This document shows, piece by piece, positions 1 to 8,472 of a DNA stretch of 64,000 bases; within the stretch, counting starts at the first letter, position 1, and each line of letters opens with the position of its first letter. The translations under genes were made by a program, and so were the position numbers. A model generated the notes under the pieces. That model worked only from the letters and a program-made list of their open reading frames with translations. It did not search any database and was not told where the DNA came from. Source of the stretch: Saccharomonospora cyanea NA-134 (GTDB lineage Bacteria > Actinomycetota > Actinomycetes > Mycobacteriales > Pseudonocardiaceae); NCBI RefSeq assembly GCF_000244975.1, contig NZ_CM001440.1, positions 4,076,325 through 4,140,324 on the forward strand, read 5' to 3'.

Positions 1-761
1 TTCACCTTCAGCTCGCCGTGGGGGCAGTTGATGGCGAGCTTGTCGGCTCCCTCTGGGATCTGGAAGCTCTGGGCGTGCGTGCCCACGTTCAACTTCACAG
101 GCATGGTGTCCTCCTGTTGCGGAATCGACGGGGCTCCGCCCGACGAGCGGAACAGGGCGCGCAGTTGCGCCAGCGTGCCCCGGTATGCGTTGCCGTCGAT
201 GGGCGAACGTCCGGCCACCCTGGCCGAACTGGTGAACTGGAGCACGGCGACCCGGAGACCGCCGTACCCGTTCCAGTAGTGAGCGGGCACGTCGGCGTAC
301 TCGTCGCGAATGTCCCCGACGTTGTTGTCCGGATAGCGCGACGACCACAACGGCGGCAAACCGGCCAGGGAAGGCGATCCGATCTGCTGCCAGTACCACC
401 TCGGTAGGTACAGCAGCGGCACCGAGTACCCCGCCGCGCGCAACCGCGCCACGAGGTCGCGGGTGAGCGGCACGCCGCCGCTGTTCGCCTCGACGTCGGG
501 GATGACGGGAACGGTGCGCGGCACCACCTTGCGGATGTGCGCGACCTGAGCCGCCGCGCTCACTCCCGCGCGCTGGTAGTGGTAGGCCGCGAAGGGTTTG
601 CCCGTCCTCCGTGCCTTCGCGGTGTTCTCCCCGAAACGGGAGTCGGTGAAGTTGCTGCCCTCGGTGGCTTTGAAGATGAAGAAGTCGATGCCCTCACGAG
701 CCGCGCGCTCCACATCGAAGCTGCCTTGGTGATGTGAGATGTCGATCCCGAAAATGGGCAC
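1..761 (-). CDS. GH25 family lysozyme-like hydrolase (3' end beyond window)
   Basis: This is probably a peptidoglycan-cleaving muramidase of glycoside hydrolase family 25. The first 253 residues are visible and the gene runs off the left edge. The N terminus carries GIDISHHQG (residues 5-13), and the family's acidic motif DVE lies near residues 89-91, followed by strand-like segments such as WSSRYPDNN. The GTG start is chosen because the catalytic domain begins immediately after it; no signal peptide is visible, which is odd for a wall hydrolase. The last visible part (KLNVGTHAQSF onward) appears to be an extra C-terminal domain. The upstream gap holds a candidate promoter with a palindrome. 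The family call is firm by eye; the natural target is inferred. Confidence 0.85.
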   Translation of the reverse strand, partial: MPIFGIDISHHQGSFDVERAAREGIDFFIFKATEGSNFTDSRFGENTAKARRTGKPFAAYHYQRAGVSAAAQVAHIRKVVPRTVPVIPDVEANSGGVPLTRDLVARLRAAGYSVPLLYLPRWYWQQIGSPSLAGLPPLWSSRYPDNNVGDIRDEYADVPAHYWNGYGGLRVAVLQFTSSARVAGRSPIDGNAYRGTLAQLRALFRSSGGAPSIPQQEDTMPVKLNVGTHAQSFQIPEGADKLAINCPHGELKV

Positions 762-845
762 TGGTCACTCCCCACGTCCTTGGACCCGTCCTGCTGTGCT
801 GTGCACCTCCCTCTCACTTCTCGACGATTTCGTGTCCACTCTGTG

Positions 846-875
846 ATGTAACTCGTACGGAGAGTACGACCGCAA
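846..875 (-). promoter_or_regulatory. Candidate promoter with internal palindrome upstream of the GH25 gene
   Basis: Read on the minus strand, TTGCGG (870-875) and TTACAT (846-851) form a -35/-10 pair with an 18-bp spacer. The spacer contains a perfect inverted repeat, TCGTAC-N5-GTACGA (853-869), placed where a repressor or a MerR-like activator could act. This is a sequence reading only; no regulator gene adjoins it. Confidence 0.4.
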
Positions 876-962
876 GACTGTGTCCGGGTGAAAGCAGGAA
901 GGGACACACGAGAGGTGAACGACTTTCGATTCCGCGCGGTGATCATCCAGCGGTGTCGTCGT

Positions 963-2186
963 TCAGCAGTCGCAGTCGCAGCCGCCACAGTCGCAGCAGT
1001 CGCAGACGACGTCGTACAGGGCCTTACGGGGACGGCCGCTCCACGGGCCCGGCCACGGGTTCCGGCAGCAGAACTGATAGGTGCAGCACATGTAGGGCGC
1101 GATCAGGCAGCCCACGACTACGTTGCGCTTCTTCGGCGGGACCCGGAACCTCGGCACCCAGCAGCCTCCGCCGTCGCCGTCCGAGACGCCGCCGTTGTCC
1201 GGCGGCGGGGCCGAACCAGGTGGCTCGTCGTTGTCCGGCGGTGTCGGACCGGTCGGCCCGTCCTGAGCCGGTGGCGGGGTGGTCCGGTGCGTCTCCTCCG
1301 GGGTACCGCTCTCGTGTGTGCTCGGGGGCTGACCCGCATGTCCGAACGTCCGTCGCACGGCGTGGTCGAGTTCGTGCACCAGCAACGCGTGCACCAGCGC
1401 CGGGCGCGTGAACTCCGCCTCGCGCAGAGCCAACCGCACACCGCGCACGGCGTCCTCACACAGGCGCCGCGCGTCCGCCGCCGACGTTTCGGTGGCGGTG
1501 AGCGGGTTCCAGGCTCCCGTAGCGCGATCGTCGTCGATGTCCTCCACCGCGTCGATCAGGTGTGCCACACGACCGAAGAAGCGGCCCACCTCGCTCAGCG
1601 GCTCCGCGTTGTCCGGGCGTCCCGCGAGCACGGCGGTGTGGGCGAAGGCGGCTGCCGTCGCGATCTCAGTGGGTTCGGTGGCCGCCAGCACGGAACTTCC
1701 CGGCCCCAGCGCACGCTCCACTGTGGACTGACTCTCCACCGCGGCCGTCAGGACGGACGTGTCGAACTCCACGAGCGTGGCCGTCGCGCCGCCACGTTCC
1801 GCCCACCGGCCTGCCGCCGAACGAGCGAGGGAAGCGAGCACGGAGTGGCGTAACGCGCCATCCCCGTCGTCGGCGTGGTCACGCAGCTTCGCCGAGGCCA
1901 GCACGAGCGACACCGAGGCGGCGAGCCTGCTGCCGGGGCCGTGGGCCACGGACGCGCGCCGCATGCCGCGCAGCGGGCACGGCCCCGCCGAGCGGCGTGC
2001 GCCGTCGTGCTCCGACTGGGCCTCCACGAGTGCCGACACGACGATGCCGTCGTAGTTCGTGGCCGCGCGGGCGAGCTGCCCGTGCTGGTCGCGCAGCGTC
2101 AGGCACAGGCCGCAGAGATGGGCGACCCAGTCGGCGTGCAGAGTCGCGGACAGCCGGTGCCGACACGGGCGGATGATGCCGAACAC
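963..2186 (-). CDS. DUF5685 family protein with cysteine-rich tail
   Basis: This 407-residue protein of unknown function matches the DUF5685 pattern. The N terminus reads FGIIRPCRHRL, followed by a conserved HLCGLCLTLRD segment and a central CPLRG motif, all suggestive of metal or redox chemistry. A helical middle is followed by a Pro/Thr/Gly linker (about residues 300-345) and a C-terminal region with 12 cysteines, ending CDCCDCGGCDCDC. The GTG at 2186 is preferred over the TTG at 2201 because homologues start at this Phe-Gly-Ile segment and a G-rich stretch lies 8 nt upstream. It stands alone between the GH25 and stress-protein genes. Metal binding is inferred from the cysteines. Confidence 0.8.
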   Translation of the reverse strand: MFGIIRPCRHRLSATLHADWVAHLCGLCLTLRDQHGQLARAATNYDGIVVSALVEAQSEHDGARRSAGPCPLRGMRRASVAHGPGSRLAASVSLVLASAKLRDHADDGDGALRHSVLASLARSAAGRWAERGGATATLVEFDTSVLTAAVESQSTVERALGPGSSVLAATEPTEIATAAAFAHTAVLAGRPDNAEPLSEVGRFFGRVAHLIDAVEDIDDDRATGAWNPLTATETSAADARRLCEDAVRGVRLALREAEFTRPALVHALLVHELDHAVRRTFGHAGQPPSTHESGTPEETHRTTPPPAQDGPTGPTPPDNDEPPGSAPPPDNGGVSDGDGGGCWVPRFRVPPKKRNVVVGCLIAPYMCCTYQFCCRNPWPGPWSGRPRKALYDVVCDCCDCGGCDCDC

Positions 2187-2248
2187 GAGAGAAACCCCCA
2201 AAGTCGATCTTGCTGCCAGCGCAGCCTACAACCGGCCGGGAGCCTGGC

Positions 2249-3079
2249 TCAGCGTGTGCCACCACGCACGACCAGCACGTCGGAGGGTGCGTACCGGAGC
2301 ACGCTCTGCGCGACACTACCCAGCAGCGCGCGCTCGAACCGCGTACTCGATCCGCTGCCGATCACCACGAGATCGGCAGCGTAGTGCGACACCAGTTCCG
2401 GCAGAGCCCGCTGCGGCGTCCCGGACCCGATGACGACGGCGTGGGGCCGCGGGTCGAGTCGCGCGGCCAGCTCCTCGATCCTGGGGCGGATCTCAGCGGT
2501 GCTCGCCTCACGCAGTCGTTCGATGTCGGTCTCGTCGAGTCCGCGCAGGCGCAACAACTGTTCACCGATCACCACGCTCACGTGCGCGAGCACGTGGACG
2601 GCCGACGGCGTCAGCGCGACTCCGAACTGCGCGGCCCGATGTGCGGGCTCAGTGTCGTCGACGGCCAGCAGCACGGTCTCGTAGTCGGTGGCCGGGGTCC
2701 GTACCACCAGCACGGGACAGACACTCGCGTGTGTGATGTTCTCCGTCGTGGGGCCGGTGCGGGAACCCGCGAGCCCCCTCGAACCGTGTGCTCCGAGGAC
2801 GAGCAGGTCGGCCGGAAGGTCGGCGGCCTCTGCGAGGATCGTGTCGGACACCGGTCCGGTTCGCAGCACGACGTCGGCCGGGATTCCGGCGTGGGCGGCG
2901 ACGTGGTCGTCGAGCGCGCCCGCCACGAAGTCGGAGTGCTCCTCCGCCAGCGACGGCGGTATGACGGACAACACCGTCAGACGGGCATCGTGAACGGCGG
3001 CGAGTCGGGCCGCCCTCCGCACGGCCAACCCGGCCCCGGTGGACAGGTCCGTGGCCGCCAGTACTCGACGCACACGCAC
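2249..3079 (-). CDS. Universal stress protein, tandem UspA domains
   Basis: A cytoplasmic nucleotide-binding-type stress protein of 276 residues made of two UspA domains. The first spans roughly residues 3-135 and starts RRVLAATDLS; the second starts at about 145 with VLLAVDDTEPA. Both carry the ATP-loop pattern G-x2-G-x9-G-(S/T): GAHGSRGLAGSRTGPTTENI in the first and GSGSSTRFERALLGSVAQSV in the second. The GTG at 3079 is chosen because GGAAGAGG lies 7 nt upstream and the domain begins at once; a GTG at 3103 would add eight residues. Such proteins usually respond to hypoxia, redox or nutrient stress in actinobacteria, but nothing in the sequence indicates the trigger here. Confidence 0.88.
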   Translation of the reverse strand: MRVRRVLAATDLSTGAGLAVRRAARLAAVHDARLTVLSVIPPSLAEEHSDFVAGALDDHVAAHAGIPADVVLRTGPVSDTILAEAADLPADLLVLGAHGSRGLAGSRTGPTTENITHASVCPVLVVRTPATDYETVLLAVDDTEPAHRAAQFGVALTPSAVHVLAHVSVVIGEQLLRLRGLDETDIERLREASTAEIRPRIEELAARLDPRPHAVVIGSGTPQRALPELVSHYAADLVVIGSGSSTRFERALLGSVAQSVLRYAPSDVLVVRGGTR

Positions 3080-3174
3080 ACGGACACCTCTTCCGACTCG
3101 CACGACTCCCTGAGGAAGCCAGGCTAGCCGGGAAACCGGGGGCCTTGACGCGGTGCGTCACCCGACCCGGGAGG

Positions 3175-3465
3175 TCAGTGACGAGACCTGGAACGGCGGG
3201 AACGCGACGAGCGGCGCCGGGTGTTCTTCCGGTTGTCCGGGCCCGGCGAGGAAGAGGGCCTGGAACCCGGGGTCGGCGCCGAGGGGGCGGGGGAGACCGC
3301 GGAGGCGGGCGGGGCCTGGAAGAGAGCGGGGCCCCCGATACCGGTCTCCTGCGGAGCTTCGAGCTCCCGGTAGTCGACCGGTTCCTCGTGAGTGATGTGG
3401 CTGAAAGGCACCACGCCCGCGTCGACCTGAGCGCCGTGGGGCGTGGAATCGGATGATGAGTGCAA
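3175..3465 (-). CDS. Small hypothetical protein, Pro-rich with basic C terminus
   Basis: I do not recognise a family. The roughly 96-residue product has an ordered-looking first half (DAGVVPFSHITHEEPVDYRE), then a Pro/Ala/Ser linker, and ends in a strongly basic Arg/Ser tail (NRKNTRRRSSRSRRSRSRH), which suggests nucleic-acid or membrane contact. The TTG at 3465 is favoured because GAGGGAG sits 6 nt upstream; a GTG at 3486 would give 103 residues but has poor spacing. It lies downstream of the cspA terminator and so is probably transcribed separately or by read-through. Codon bias fits a real gene, but it could be a chance frame. Confidence 0.45.
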   Translation of the reverse strand: MHSSSDSTPHGAQVDAGVVPFSHITHEEPVDYRELEAPQETGIGGPALFQAPPASAVSPAPSAPTPGSRPSSSPGPDNRKNTRRRSSRSRRSRSRH

Positions 3466-3504
3466 GTACTTCTCCCTCTGCGACACTCCTGAAGTGGTCG
3501 CGAG

Positions 3505-3543
3505 CACGGGACGCCGCGAAGTGGTGCTCCGCGGCGTCCCGTG
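3505..3543 (-). terminator. Hairpin terminator downstream of cspA
   Basis: A perfect 14-bp stem (CACGGGACGCCGCG at 3505-3518 and its exact complement at 3530-3543) with an 11-nt loop begins seven bases after the cspA stop. No T-tract follows on the minus strand, as is common for G+C-rich actinobacterial terminators. Confidence 0.75.
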
Positions 3544-3550
3544 GGTGCAC

Positions 3551-3754
3551 TCAGAGCGCGCGCACTCCCGTGGCCTGCGGGCCCTTGTTGCCCTGGCCGA
3601 CGGTGAAGGACACCCGCTGGCCGTCCTCCAGGCTGCGGAATCCGCGGCCGTCGATCTCGCTGTAGTGCACGAAGACGTCGGCGCTCCCGTCATCGGGGGC
3701 GATGAAGCCGAAGCCCTTCTCGCTGTTGAACCACTTCACGGTTCCTTCGGTCAT
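3551..3754 (-). CDS. cspA: Cold-shock domain protein (CspA family)
   Basis: A single-domain RNA chaperone of 67 residues, the usual CspA length. It shows the RNP1-type [11 protein letters not shown] and RNP2-type DVFVHYSEI motifs and begins [10 protein letters not shown], the typical N terminus. GAAGGAG lies 6 nt upstream of the ATG. It binds single-stranded RNA and prevents secondary structure during cold or growth transitions. The gene has a long upstream spacer and its own hairpin terminator, so it is a monocistronic unit; long leaders are typical of cold-shock mRNAs. Confidence 0.95.
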   Translation of the reverse strand: MTEGTVKWFNSEKGFGFIAPDDGSADVFVHYSEIDGRGFRSLEDGQRVSFTVGQGNKGPQATGVRAL

Positions 3755-4044
3755 GTCGTCTCCTTCGTGAGAGGGTGTCGGCGGCCACACCGTGTGACCA
3801 CCGCAGCCGCGGGGTCGAGCCGGCCAGCGTTCCCACTTGTCGCGAGGAGACGTGACACGCCCGCACCGATCTTTCGCGGACGTGCAAAACACGAACACGC
3901 AAAACCTGCGACTGCTCAGGACAACGTCCTGGCATGCTGGTTCATTCCCAGCACACGATCACCCTACCCGACCGGCCCGCCGACGGTGGTCAGCGGTCGC
4001 CAAGGCACCCAGGGACCGGCCGGTGGCCCTCCCGGCCGATGCGT
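3755..4044 (-). other. 290-bp spacer upstream of cspA (leader and promoter region)
   Basis: No gene is recognised here. It separates cspA from the solute-binding protein gene, both on the minus strand, and must hold the cspA promoter and leader as well as the end of the upstream gene. An A-rich stretch around 3885-3910 stands out from the G+C-rich surroundings. I could not assign a clear -35/-10 pair. Confidence 0.4.
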
Positions 4045-5298
4045 TCAGTTCGCCACCGTGACCTCTTCGGTTCGAACGGTCCGGAGCGTGCCCGACCCGT
4101 CGTAGGTGTAGACGTCGAAGGTCGCTTTGCCGGGCTCACCCTGCTCCACGAAGTCGAGTGGGCCGCTGGCGCCGTCGTAGTCGATGTCGGTGCCCTGGTC
4201 GAGCAGGCCCTTGCAGTCGGCGAACGACGTGCACCTCTCGCCGTTCGCGGTGACGTCGCGGATCTCGGTGGCGAACACGGTCGGGTCGTCGGACTGCGCG
4301 GCCTCGACAGCCAACGCGATGATCGTCACACAGTCGAACACCTGCGGCGCGAACTGCAGCTCCTTCAGGCCGGGCGCGGAAGCCCTGAGCCGCTCGCCGT
4401 ACTCGTCGTTCCCGACGGTCGGGGCCGTGCCCTTCATGCCTGCGAGCACGCCGGGATCGTTCGGCGCCACCGATGACGCCAACTCGGCGCGGCGCAGTCC
4501 GTCCGCGCCGTAGACGTCGATGTCCCGCGGACCGACGCCGGCCTCGATCATCGACCGGAGCACCTGGACGCCCTCCTCGAAGGCCACGACCACAGCGGCG
4601 TCCGGGTTCGCCGCCCTGATCCGCCGAGCGATCCGGTCGAAGTCCTTCGTCTCGGGGTCGTAGGTCTCCCCCAGCACCACGGTGGCTCCCGCGGCCTCGA
4701 GCGCCTTCGTGGTCGAGGCGAGCAGCCCGCGGCCGTAGTCGTCCGCGCGTGCGGCGATGGCGACGCGCTTGTTTCCGTCCCCGGTGATCACCCTGTTGAG
4801 CACGGTCGCCTGCAGATCGTCGCTGGGCGCGGTGCGGAAGTAGAGACCGTTGTCGGGGTAGTCGGTGAACTCCGCCGCGGTGTTGGAGCCCGAACACTGC
4901 ACGACCCCCGAACCCGTCACGTTGTCGACGACGGCCAGTGACATGCTCGACGCCGCCGCGCCGATGACCGCGTCGGCGCCCGCCGACAGCACCCGGTTCG
5001 CCGACTGCACGGCGGTCCTGGCCTGCCCGGCCTCGTCGGCCGCCACCACCTCGGGGATCGGCTGCCCGAGCACGCCCCCCGCGCCGTTGATCTCCTTGAC
5101 CGCGAACTTCACCGACTCGATCTGCGGCGGCCCGAGGTACGCCAGCTGTCCCGTCTCCGGCAGGACGTAACCGAGGTCGAGCACACCGTCGCCGCCGTCG
5201 TCCCCGCCTCCCTGCCTCTCGGCTCCACCGCACGCGGCGACGACCAGGGCGGTCGCGCTCGCCAAGACCGCCGTCCGCCACGCTGCTGACGCTCGCAT
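4045..5298 (-). CDS. ABC transporter substrate-binding lipoprotein (branched-chain amino-acid/amide type)
   Basis: A periplasmic-binding-fold lipoprotein of 417 residues similar to the LivJ/LivK group. The signal peptide ends in the lipobox VVAAC, so the mature protein would be anchored to the outer face of the membrane. The domain starts DLGYVLPETGQLAYLGPP and contains the ligand-site region IGAAASSMSLAVVD and a pattern of alternating strand and helix through to the C terminus. The ATG at 5298 is chosen because it starts a clean signal peptide with GAAGGAG 8 nt upstream. No permease or ATPase genes are next to it, so it is an orphan receptor that must share a transporter or serve as a sensor. 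The ligand is not determined. Confidence 0.85.
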   Translation of the reverse strand: MRASAAWRTAVLASATALVVAACGGAERQGGGDDGGDGVLDLGYVLPETGQLAYLGPPQIESVKFAVKEINGAGGVLGQPIPEVVAADEAGQARTAVQSANRVLSAGADAVIGAAASSMSLAVVDNVTGSGVVQCSGSNTAAEFTDYPDNGLYFRTAPSDDLQATVLNRVITGDGNKRVAIAARADDYGRGLLASTTKALEAAGATVVLGETYDPETKDFDRIARRIRAANPDAAVVVAFEEGVQVLRSMIEAGVGPRDIDVYGADGLRRAELASSVAPNDPGVLAGMKGTAPTVGNDEYGERLRASAPGLKELQFAPQVFDCVTIIALAVEAAQSDDPTVFATEIRDVTANGERCTSFADCKGLLDQGTDIDYDGASGPLDFVEQGEPGKATFDVYTYDGSGTLRTVRTEEVTVAN

Positions 5299-5533
5299 CC
5301 TGGAGGCTCCTTCGTCTGGGTCGGCTCTTCCGGCTCGGCGACGCCGATACCGGTGTGGTCGTCTGGGCGACCGTATGACCGGCATCACGGTAGATCGTGC
5401 GCCGAGTGCGGCGAAGACCGCCAGTTCACTCGACCCGGCGTCCTGAGCGGCCACCGCGCCGGGCGGCTTGCCTTCGACGTCGCCGACTTGAAATATGTGA
5501 GGACGACATGCTGCGTGGCAGAAGAGGTGACGC

Positions 5534-5716
5534 ATGGTCGGACGGCGCCTACTGCGCTGGCCGGACGAATGGGCCGACTGGTTCGAGAAACGTGGCGTCT
5601 ACGTACCCGGTGAGGACAACCGCGTCGTCGACCCGTGGCGGGACTGGGGCTGGCTGATCGTCCTGTGGCTCGCCGGGCTCGCCGTCTTCATTCTCGTCTT
5701 CGCCATCGCCGTGTGA
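5534..5716 (+). CDS. Small single-span membrane protein
   Basis: This 60-residue protein belongs to no family I recognise. Residues 1-38 are hydrophilic and Trp-rich (RWPDEWADWFEKRG), and residues 39-60 form one hydrophobic transmembrane segment that ends the protein. GAGGTGA precedes the ATG at good spacing, and the frame ends soon after the membrane helix, which supports a real gene. It is transcribed divergently from the binding-protein gene and is upstream of a lipoprotein gene on the same strand. Confidence 0.6.
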   Translation: MVGRRLLRWPDEWADWFEKRGVYVPGEDNRVVDPWRDWGWLIVLWLAGLAVFILVFAIAV

Positions 5717-5910
5717 GCCACCGTCCGTAACTGCCATCACTCCTTCGGTGCGGGCGCATCACGGTGAGGACACGGGCGGGCTCCGACTCCGCCTCAACCG
5801 TTCGATCCGGCTGGCCTGCTCGGGTCCACGTCGCCAGAGTGGACGAGGGCGACGGTTGCGCCCCCGGACGGAGTAACTTCCGCCCTGCGATCGGACCAAG
5901 GAGCCAGGCT

Positions 5911-6450
5911 TTGTCTACGGCGAGGACAGTCGCTGCGGTGTGCGCGGCGTTCGCACTGGCCGCGTGCGGCACGTCGTCGGCGGGTGACGGCCCCGAAGCG
6001 GTTCCGTCGTCGGAGGCCTCCGCCGAACAGTCGTCGCCCGCGGCCACCTCGTCGGGCAGACTGCTGCGGTTCGGCTCCGAGCACCGCTTTCCTTCCGGTC
6101 TGGTGGTGACCGTCTCGTCGCCGAACGTCTTCGTGCCCAGCGAGAGTGCCTACCCGCGATCCGCGCGTGCCGCGGCCTTCGGCATCGAGCTCTACAACGA
6201 GGGGCAGGATCCGTACCGCATCTCCGACCTCTCGGCGCAAGCCATGATCGACGGTAAGGAGATCAAGCAGGTCCAGGACATCACGCGCGGCTACAACGGC
6301 ATCGTCAACGCCGACAGCGACCTCGCGGCGGGCGATTCGACGAAGGTGACGCTCGCGTTCGCGCTCCCCGCCGAACCCGCGACGGTCGAACTCACGCTCC
6401 GCCCGGATTCCACCAAGCCCACCAAGGTGGTGTTCGTCGGGTCGGTCTGA
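5911..6450 (+). CDS. Secreted lipoprotein with DUF4352-like domain
   Basis: A 179-residue lipoprotein. The signal peptide (residues 1-18) ends in the lipobox LAAC, followed by a Ser/Ala/Glu-rich linker and an immunoglobulin-like beta domain (VTVSSPNVFVPS to the end) resembling DUF4352 proteins. The TTG at 5911 is chosen because AAGGAG lies 7 nt upstream and the signal peptide begins there; upstream in-frame starts would bury the signal. The bcp gene follows 22 bp later but seems to have its own promoter. The role at the cell surface is unknown. Confidence 0.75.
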   Translation: MSTARTVAAVCAAFALAACGTSSAGDGPEAVPSSEASAEQSSPAATSSGRLLRFGSEHRFPSGLVVTVSSPNVFVPSESAYPRSARAAAFGIELYNEGQDPYRISDLSAQAMIDGKEIKQVQDITRGYNGIVNADSDLAAGDSTKVTLAFALPAEPATVELTLRPDSTKPTKVVFVGSV

Positions 6451-6460
6451 CCCCGCGCGT

Positions 6461-6466
6461 TACGCT
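6461..6466 (+). promoter_or_regulatory. Putative -10 box of a leaderless bcp transcript
   Basis: TACGCT lies six bases before the bcp ATG and there is no Shine-Dalgarno sequence, so transcription probably starts at the start codon. Confidence 0.4.
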
Positions 6467-6472
6467 TCGGCC

Positions 6473-6952
6473 ATGACCGACCGCAACCGTCTCTCCCCCG
6501 GCGACCCGGCCCCCGACTTCACGTTGCCCGACAGCGAGGGCAACACCGTGTCGCTGTCCGACTTCCGCGGCCAGTCCGTGGTGGTGTACTTCTACCCGGC
6601 CGCGGGCACGCCCGGCTGCACCAAGCAGGCGTGCGACTTCCGCGACAACCTCGCCCAGCTGAACGACGCCGGATACCAGGTGTTGGGCATCTCCCCGGAC
6701 AAGCCGGAGAAGCTGGCGAAGTTCACGGAGAACGAGAAGCTGACTTTCCCGCTCCTCTCCGATCCGGACAAGACCGTCCTCACCGAGTGGGGCGCGTTCG
6801 GTGAGAAGAAGAACTACGGGCGCGTCGTGCAGGGCGTGATCCGGTCGACCTTCGTCGTGGACCCGGAGGGCACGATCGCGGTGGCGCAGTACAACGTCCG
6901 CGCCACGGGCCACGTCGCCAAGCTGCTGCGGGATCTGAAGCTGGCGGCCTAG
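6473..6952 (+). CDS. bcp: Thioredoxin-dependent thiol peroxidase (BCP/PrxQ-type peroxiredoxin)
   Basis: Reduces hydrogen peroxide and organic hydroperoxides in the cytoplasm using thioredoxin. At 159 residues it is a normal PrxQ. The peroxidatic Cys49 lies in YPAAGTPGCTKQACDF and the resolving Cys54 is five residues on, the 2-Cys BCP arrangement. The start has no ribosome-binding site but has a -10-like TACGCT at leaderless spacing. It converges with rdgB, whose stop is 26 bp away. Confidence 0.95.
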   Translation: MTDRNRLSPGDPAPDFTLPDSEGNTVSLSDFRGQSVVVYFYPAAGTPGCTKQACDFRDNLAQLNDAGYQVLGISPDKPEKLAKFTENEKLTFPLLSDPDKTVLTEWGAFGEKKNYGRVVQGVIRSTFVVDPEGTIAVAQYNVRATGHVAKLLRDLKLAA

Positions 6953-6978
6953 GAGGCGACGACCGGCGTGAAGGTCCG

Positions 6979-7590
6979 CTACTTCTGACCCAGTTCCCGC
7001 AGGTGCGGCACCAGGGCGCGCAGCGCCTGACCTCGGTGGGAGACGGCGTCCTTCTCCTCCGGCGCCAACTCCGCCGAGGTCCGCGCCTCGCCGTCGGGCA
7101 CGAAGATCGGGTCGTAGCCGAAGCCGTTGTCGCCCCGGGGTTCGCGCACGAGCACGCCGCGCCACTCCCGGCGCAGCACCACGGGCTCGGCGCCCGGCAC
7201 GACGAGCGCGGCCGCGCACACGAACGCCGCGCCCCGGCGCTCGTCCGGCACGTCGGCGAGTTGTCCCAGCACCAGCTTCAGGTTCGCCTCGTCGTCGCCG
7301 TGGGCACCCGCCCAGCGCGCCGACAGCACGCCCGGCATCCCGTTCAGTGCGTCCACGGTCAACCCGGAGTCGTCGGCCACCGCCGCGAGACCGGTGGCGC
7401 CTGCGGCGTCGCGTGCCTTGGCGAGGGCGTTCTCCTCGAACGTCGCGCCCGTCTCGGGGGCCTCGTCGAACGGCTCGACGTCGGCCATGCCGACGATCTC
7501 GACGCCCTCCACTCCCGCGTCGGCGAGGATGCGACGCAGTTCGTCGAGTTTCTTCGCGTTGCGTGTCGCCAGCAGCACCTGCGTGGTCAC
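6979..7590 (-). CDS. rdgB: Non-canonical purine NTP pyrophosphatase (RdgB/HAM1)
   Basis: Hydrolyses dITP, ITP and XTP to monophosphates, cleaning the nucleotide pool. The 203-residue protein starts with [14 protein letters not shown], the substrate-binding N-terminal motif, and contains the ADDSGL metal-binding motif, the FGYDPIFVP segment and SHRGQAL near the end, all hallmarks of the family. Its GTG start overlaps the stop of rph (GTGA), so the two are translationally coupled. The same pair occurs as Rv1340-Rv1341. Confidence 0.96.
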   Translation of the reverse strand: MTTQVLLATRNAKKLDELRRILADAGVEGVEIVGMADVEPFDEAPETGATFEENALAKARDAAGATGLAAVADDSGLTVDALNGMPGVLSARWAGAHGDDEANLKLVLGQLADVPDERRGAAFVCAAALVVPGAEPVVLRREWRGVLVREPRGDNGFGYDPIFVPDGEARTSAELAPEEKDAVSHRGQALRALVPHLRELGQK

Positions 7591-8363
7591 TTGGAGCCCT
7601 TCTTCTTCGCGGGCGGCGGTTCCGGCAGCTCACCGGGATACGGGGCCGCGAGCGCCTCGGCCTGGATACGCGCCAGCTCCGCGCAGCCCGCCTGCGCGAG
7701 GTCGAGCATCTTGTCCAGAGTGGACCGGGTGAACGTGGCGCCCTCGCCGGTGCCCTGCACCTCGATGAGCGTGCCCGTGTCGGTGGCGACGACGTTCATG
7801 TCCACCTCGGCGCGCGAGTCCTCCTCGTACGGCAGGTCGAGCCGCACCCGGCCGTCCACGACACCCACGCTGACCGCCGACACTGCGGCCGACAGCGGCT
7901 GCGGATCGGCGAGCCGCCCCGCCGCGCCGAGCCACGTGATGGCGTCGGCCAGCGCCACGTAGCCACCCGTGATCGCGGCCGTGCGCGTGCCGCCGTCGGC
8001 CTGGATCACGTCGCAGTCGATGACGATGGTGTTCTCGCCCAGCGCGGCGAGGTCGATGCACGACCGCAGCGAGCGGCCGATCAGCCTGCTGATCTCGTGG
8101 GTCCGGCCCCCGACCCGGCCCTTGATCGACTCGCGGTCGCCGCGCGTGTGCGTGGCCGACGGCAGCATCGCGTACTCGGCGGTCACCCAGCCCAGGCCCG
8201 AACCGGCCCGCCACCGGGGCACTCCCTCGGTGACGCTCGCGGCACACAGCACCCTCGTGTTGCCGAACTCGACGAGCACCGAGCCCGCCGGCCACTGCTG
8301 GAAACCGCGGGTGATCCGTACCTCGCGGAGCTGGTCGTCGTTCCTGCCGTCTTCTCGCACCAC
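7587..8363 (-). CDS. rph: Ribonuclease PH
   Basis: A phosphorolytic 3'-5' exoribonuclease that trims tRNA 3' ends. The 258-residue protein begins [16 protein letters not shown], the conserved RNase PH N terminus, and carries RVLCAASV, the segment [20 protein letters not shown] and the phosphate-site segment [19 protein letters not shown]. The C-terminal Lys-rich tail is variable in the family. Translation may start at the GTG at 8363 or the adjacent GTG at 8360. Downstream rdgB overlaps by 4 bp. Upstream lies the divergent flavin monooxygenase, which is not part of the conserved order. Confidence 0.96.
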   Translation of the reverse strand: MVREDGRNDDQLREVRITRGFQQWPAGSVLVEFGNTRVLCAASVTEGVPRWRAGSGLGWVTAEYAMLPSATHTRGDRESIKGRVGGRTHEISRLIGRSLRSCIDLAALGENTIVIDCDVIQADGGTRTAAITGGYVALADAITWLGAAGRLADPQPLSAAVSAVSVGVVDGRVRLDLPYEEDSRAEVDMNVVATDTGTLIEVQGTGEGATFTRSTLDKMLDLAQAGCAELARIQAEALAAPYPGELPEPPPAKKKGSK

Positions 8364-8472
8364 GCCTGGCAGCCTAGTGAAGCCACCCGGACGCCGGGTG
8401 AGAAGGGCGTGACCCCGGCGTGAACGGCCCGCGATCAGGGGCCCGGCCGTTCCCGGTCGCCGAGTATCCTAT

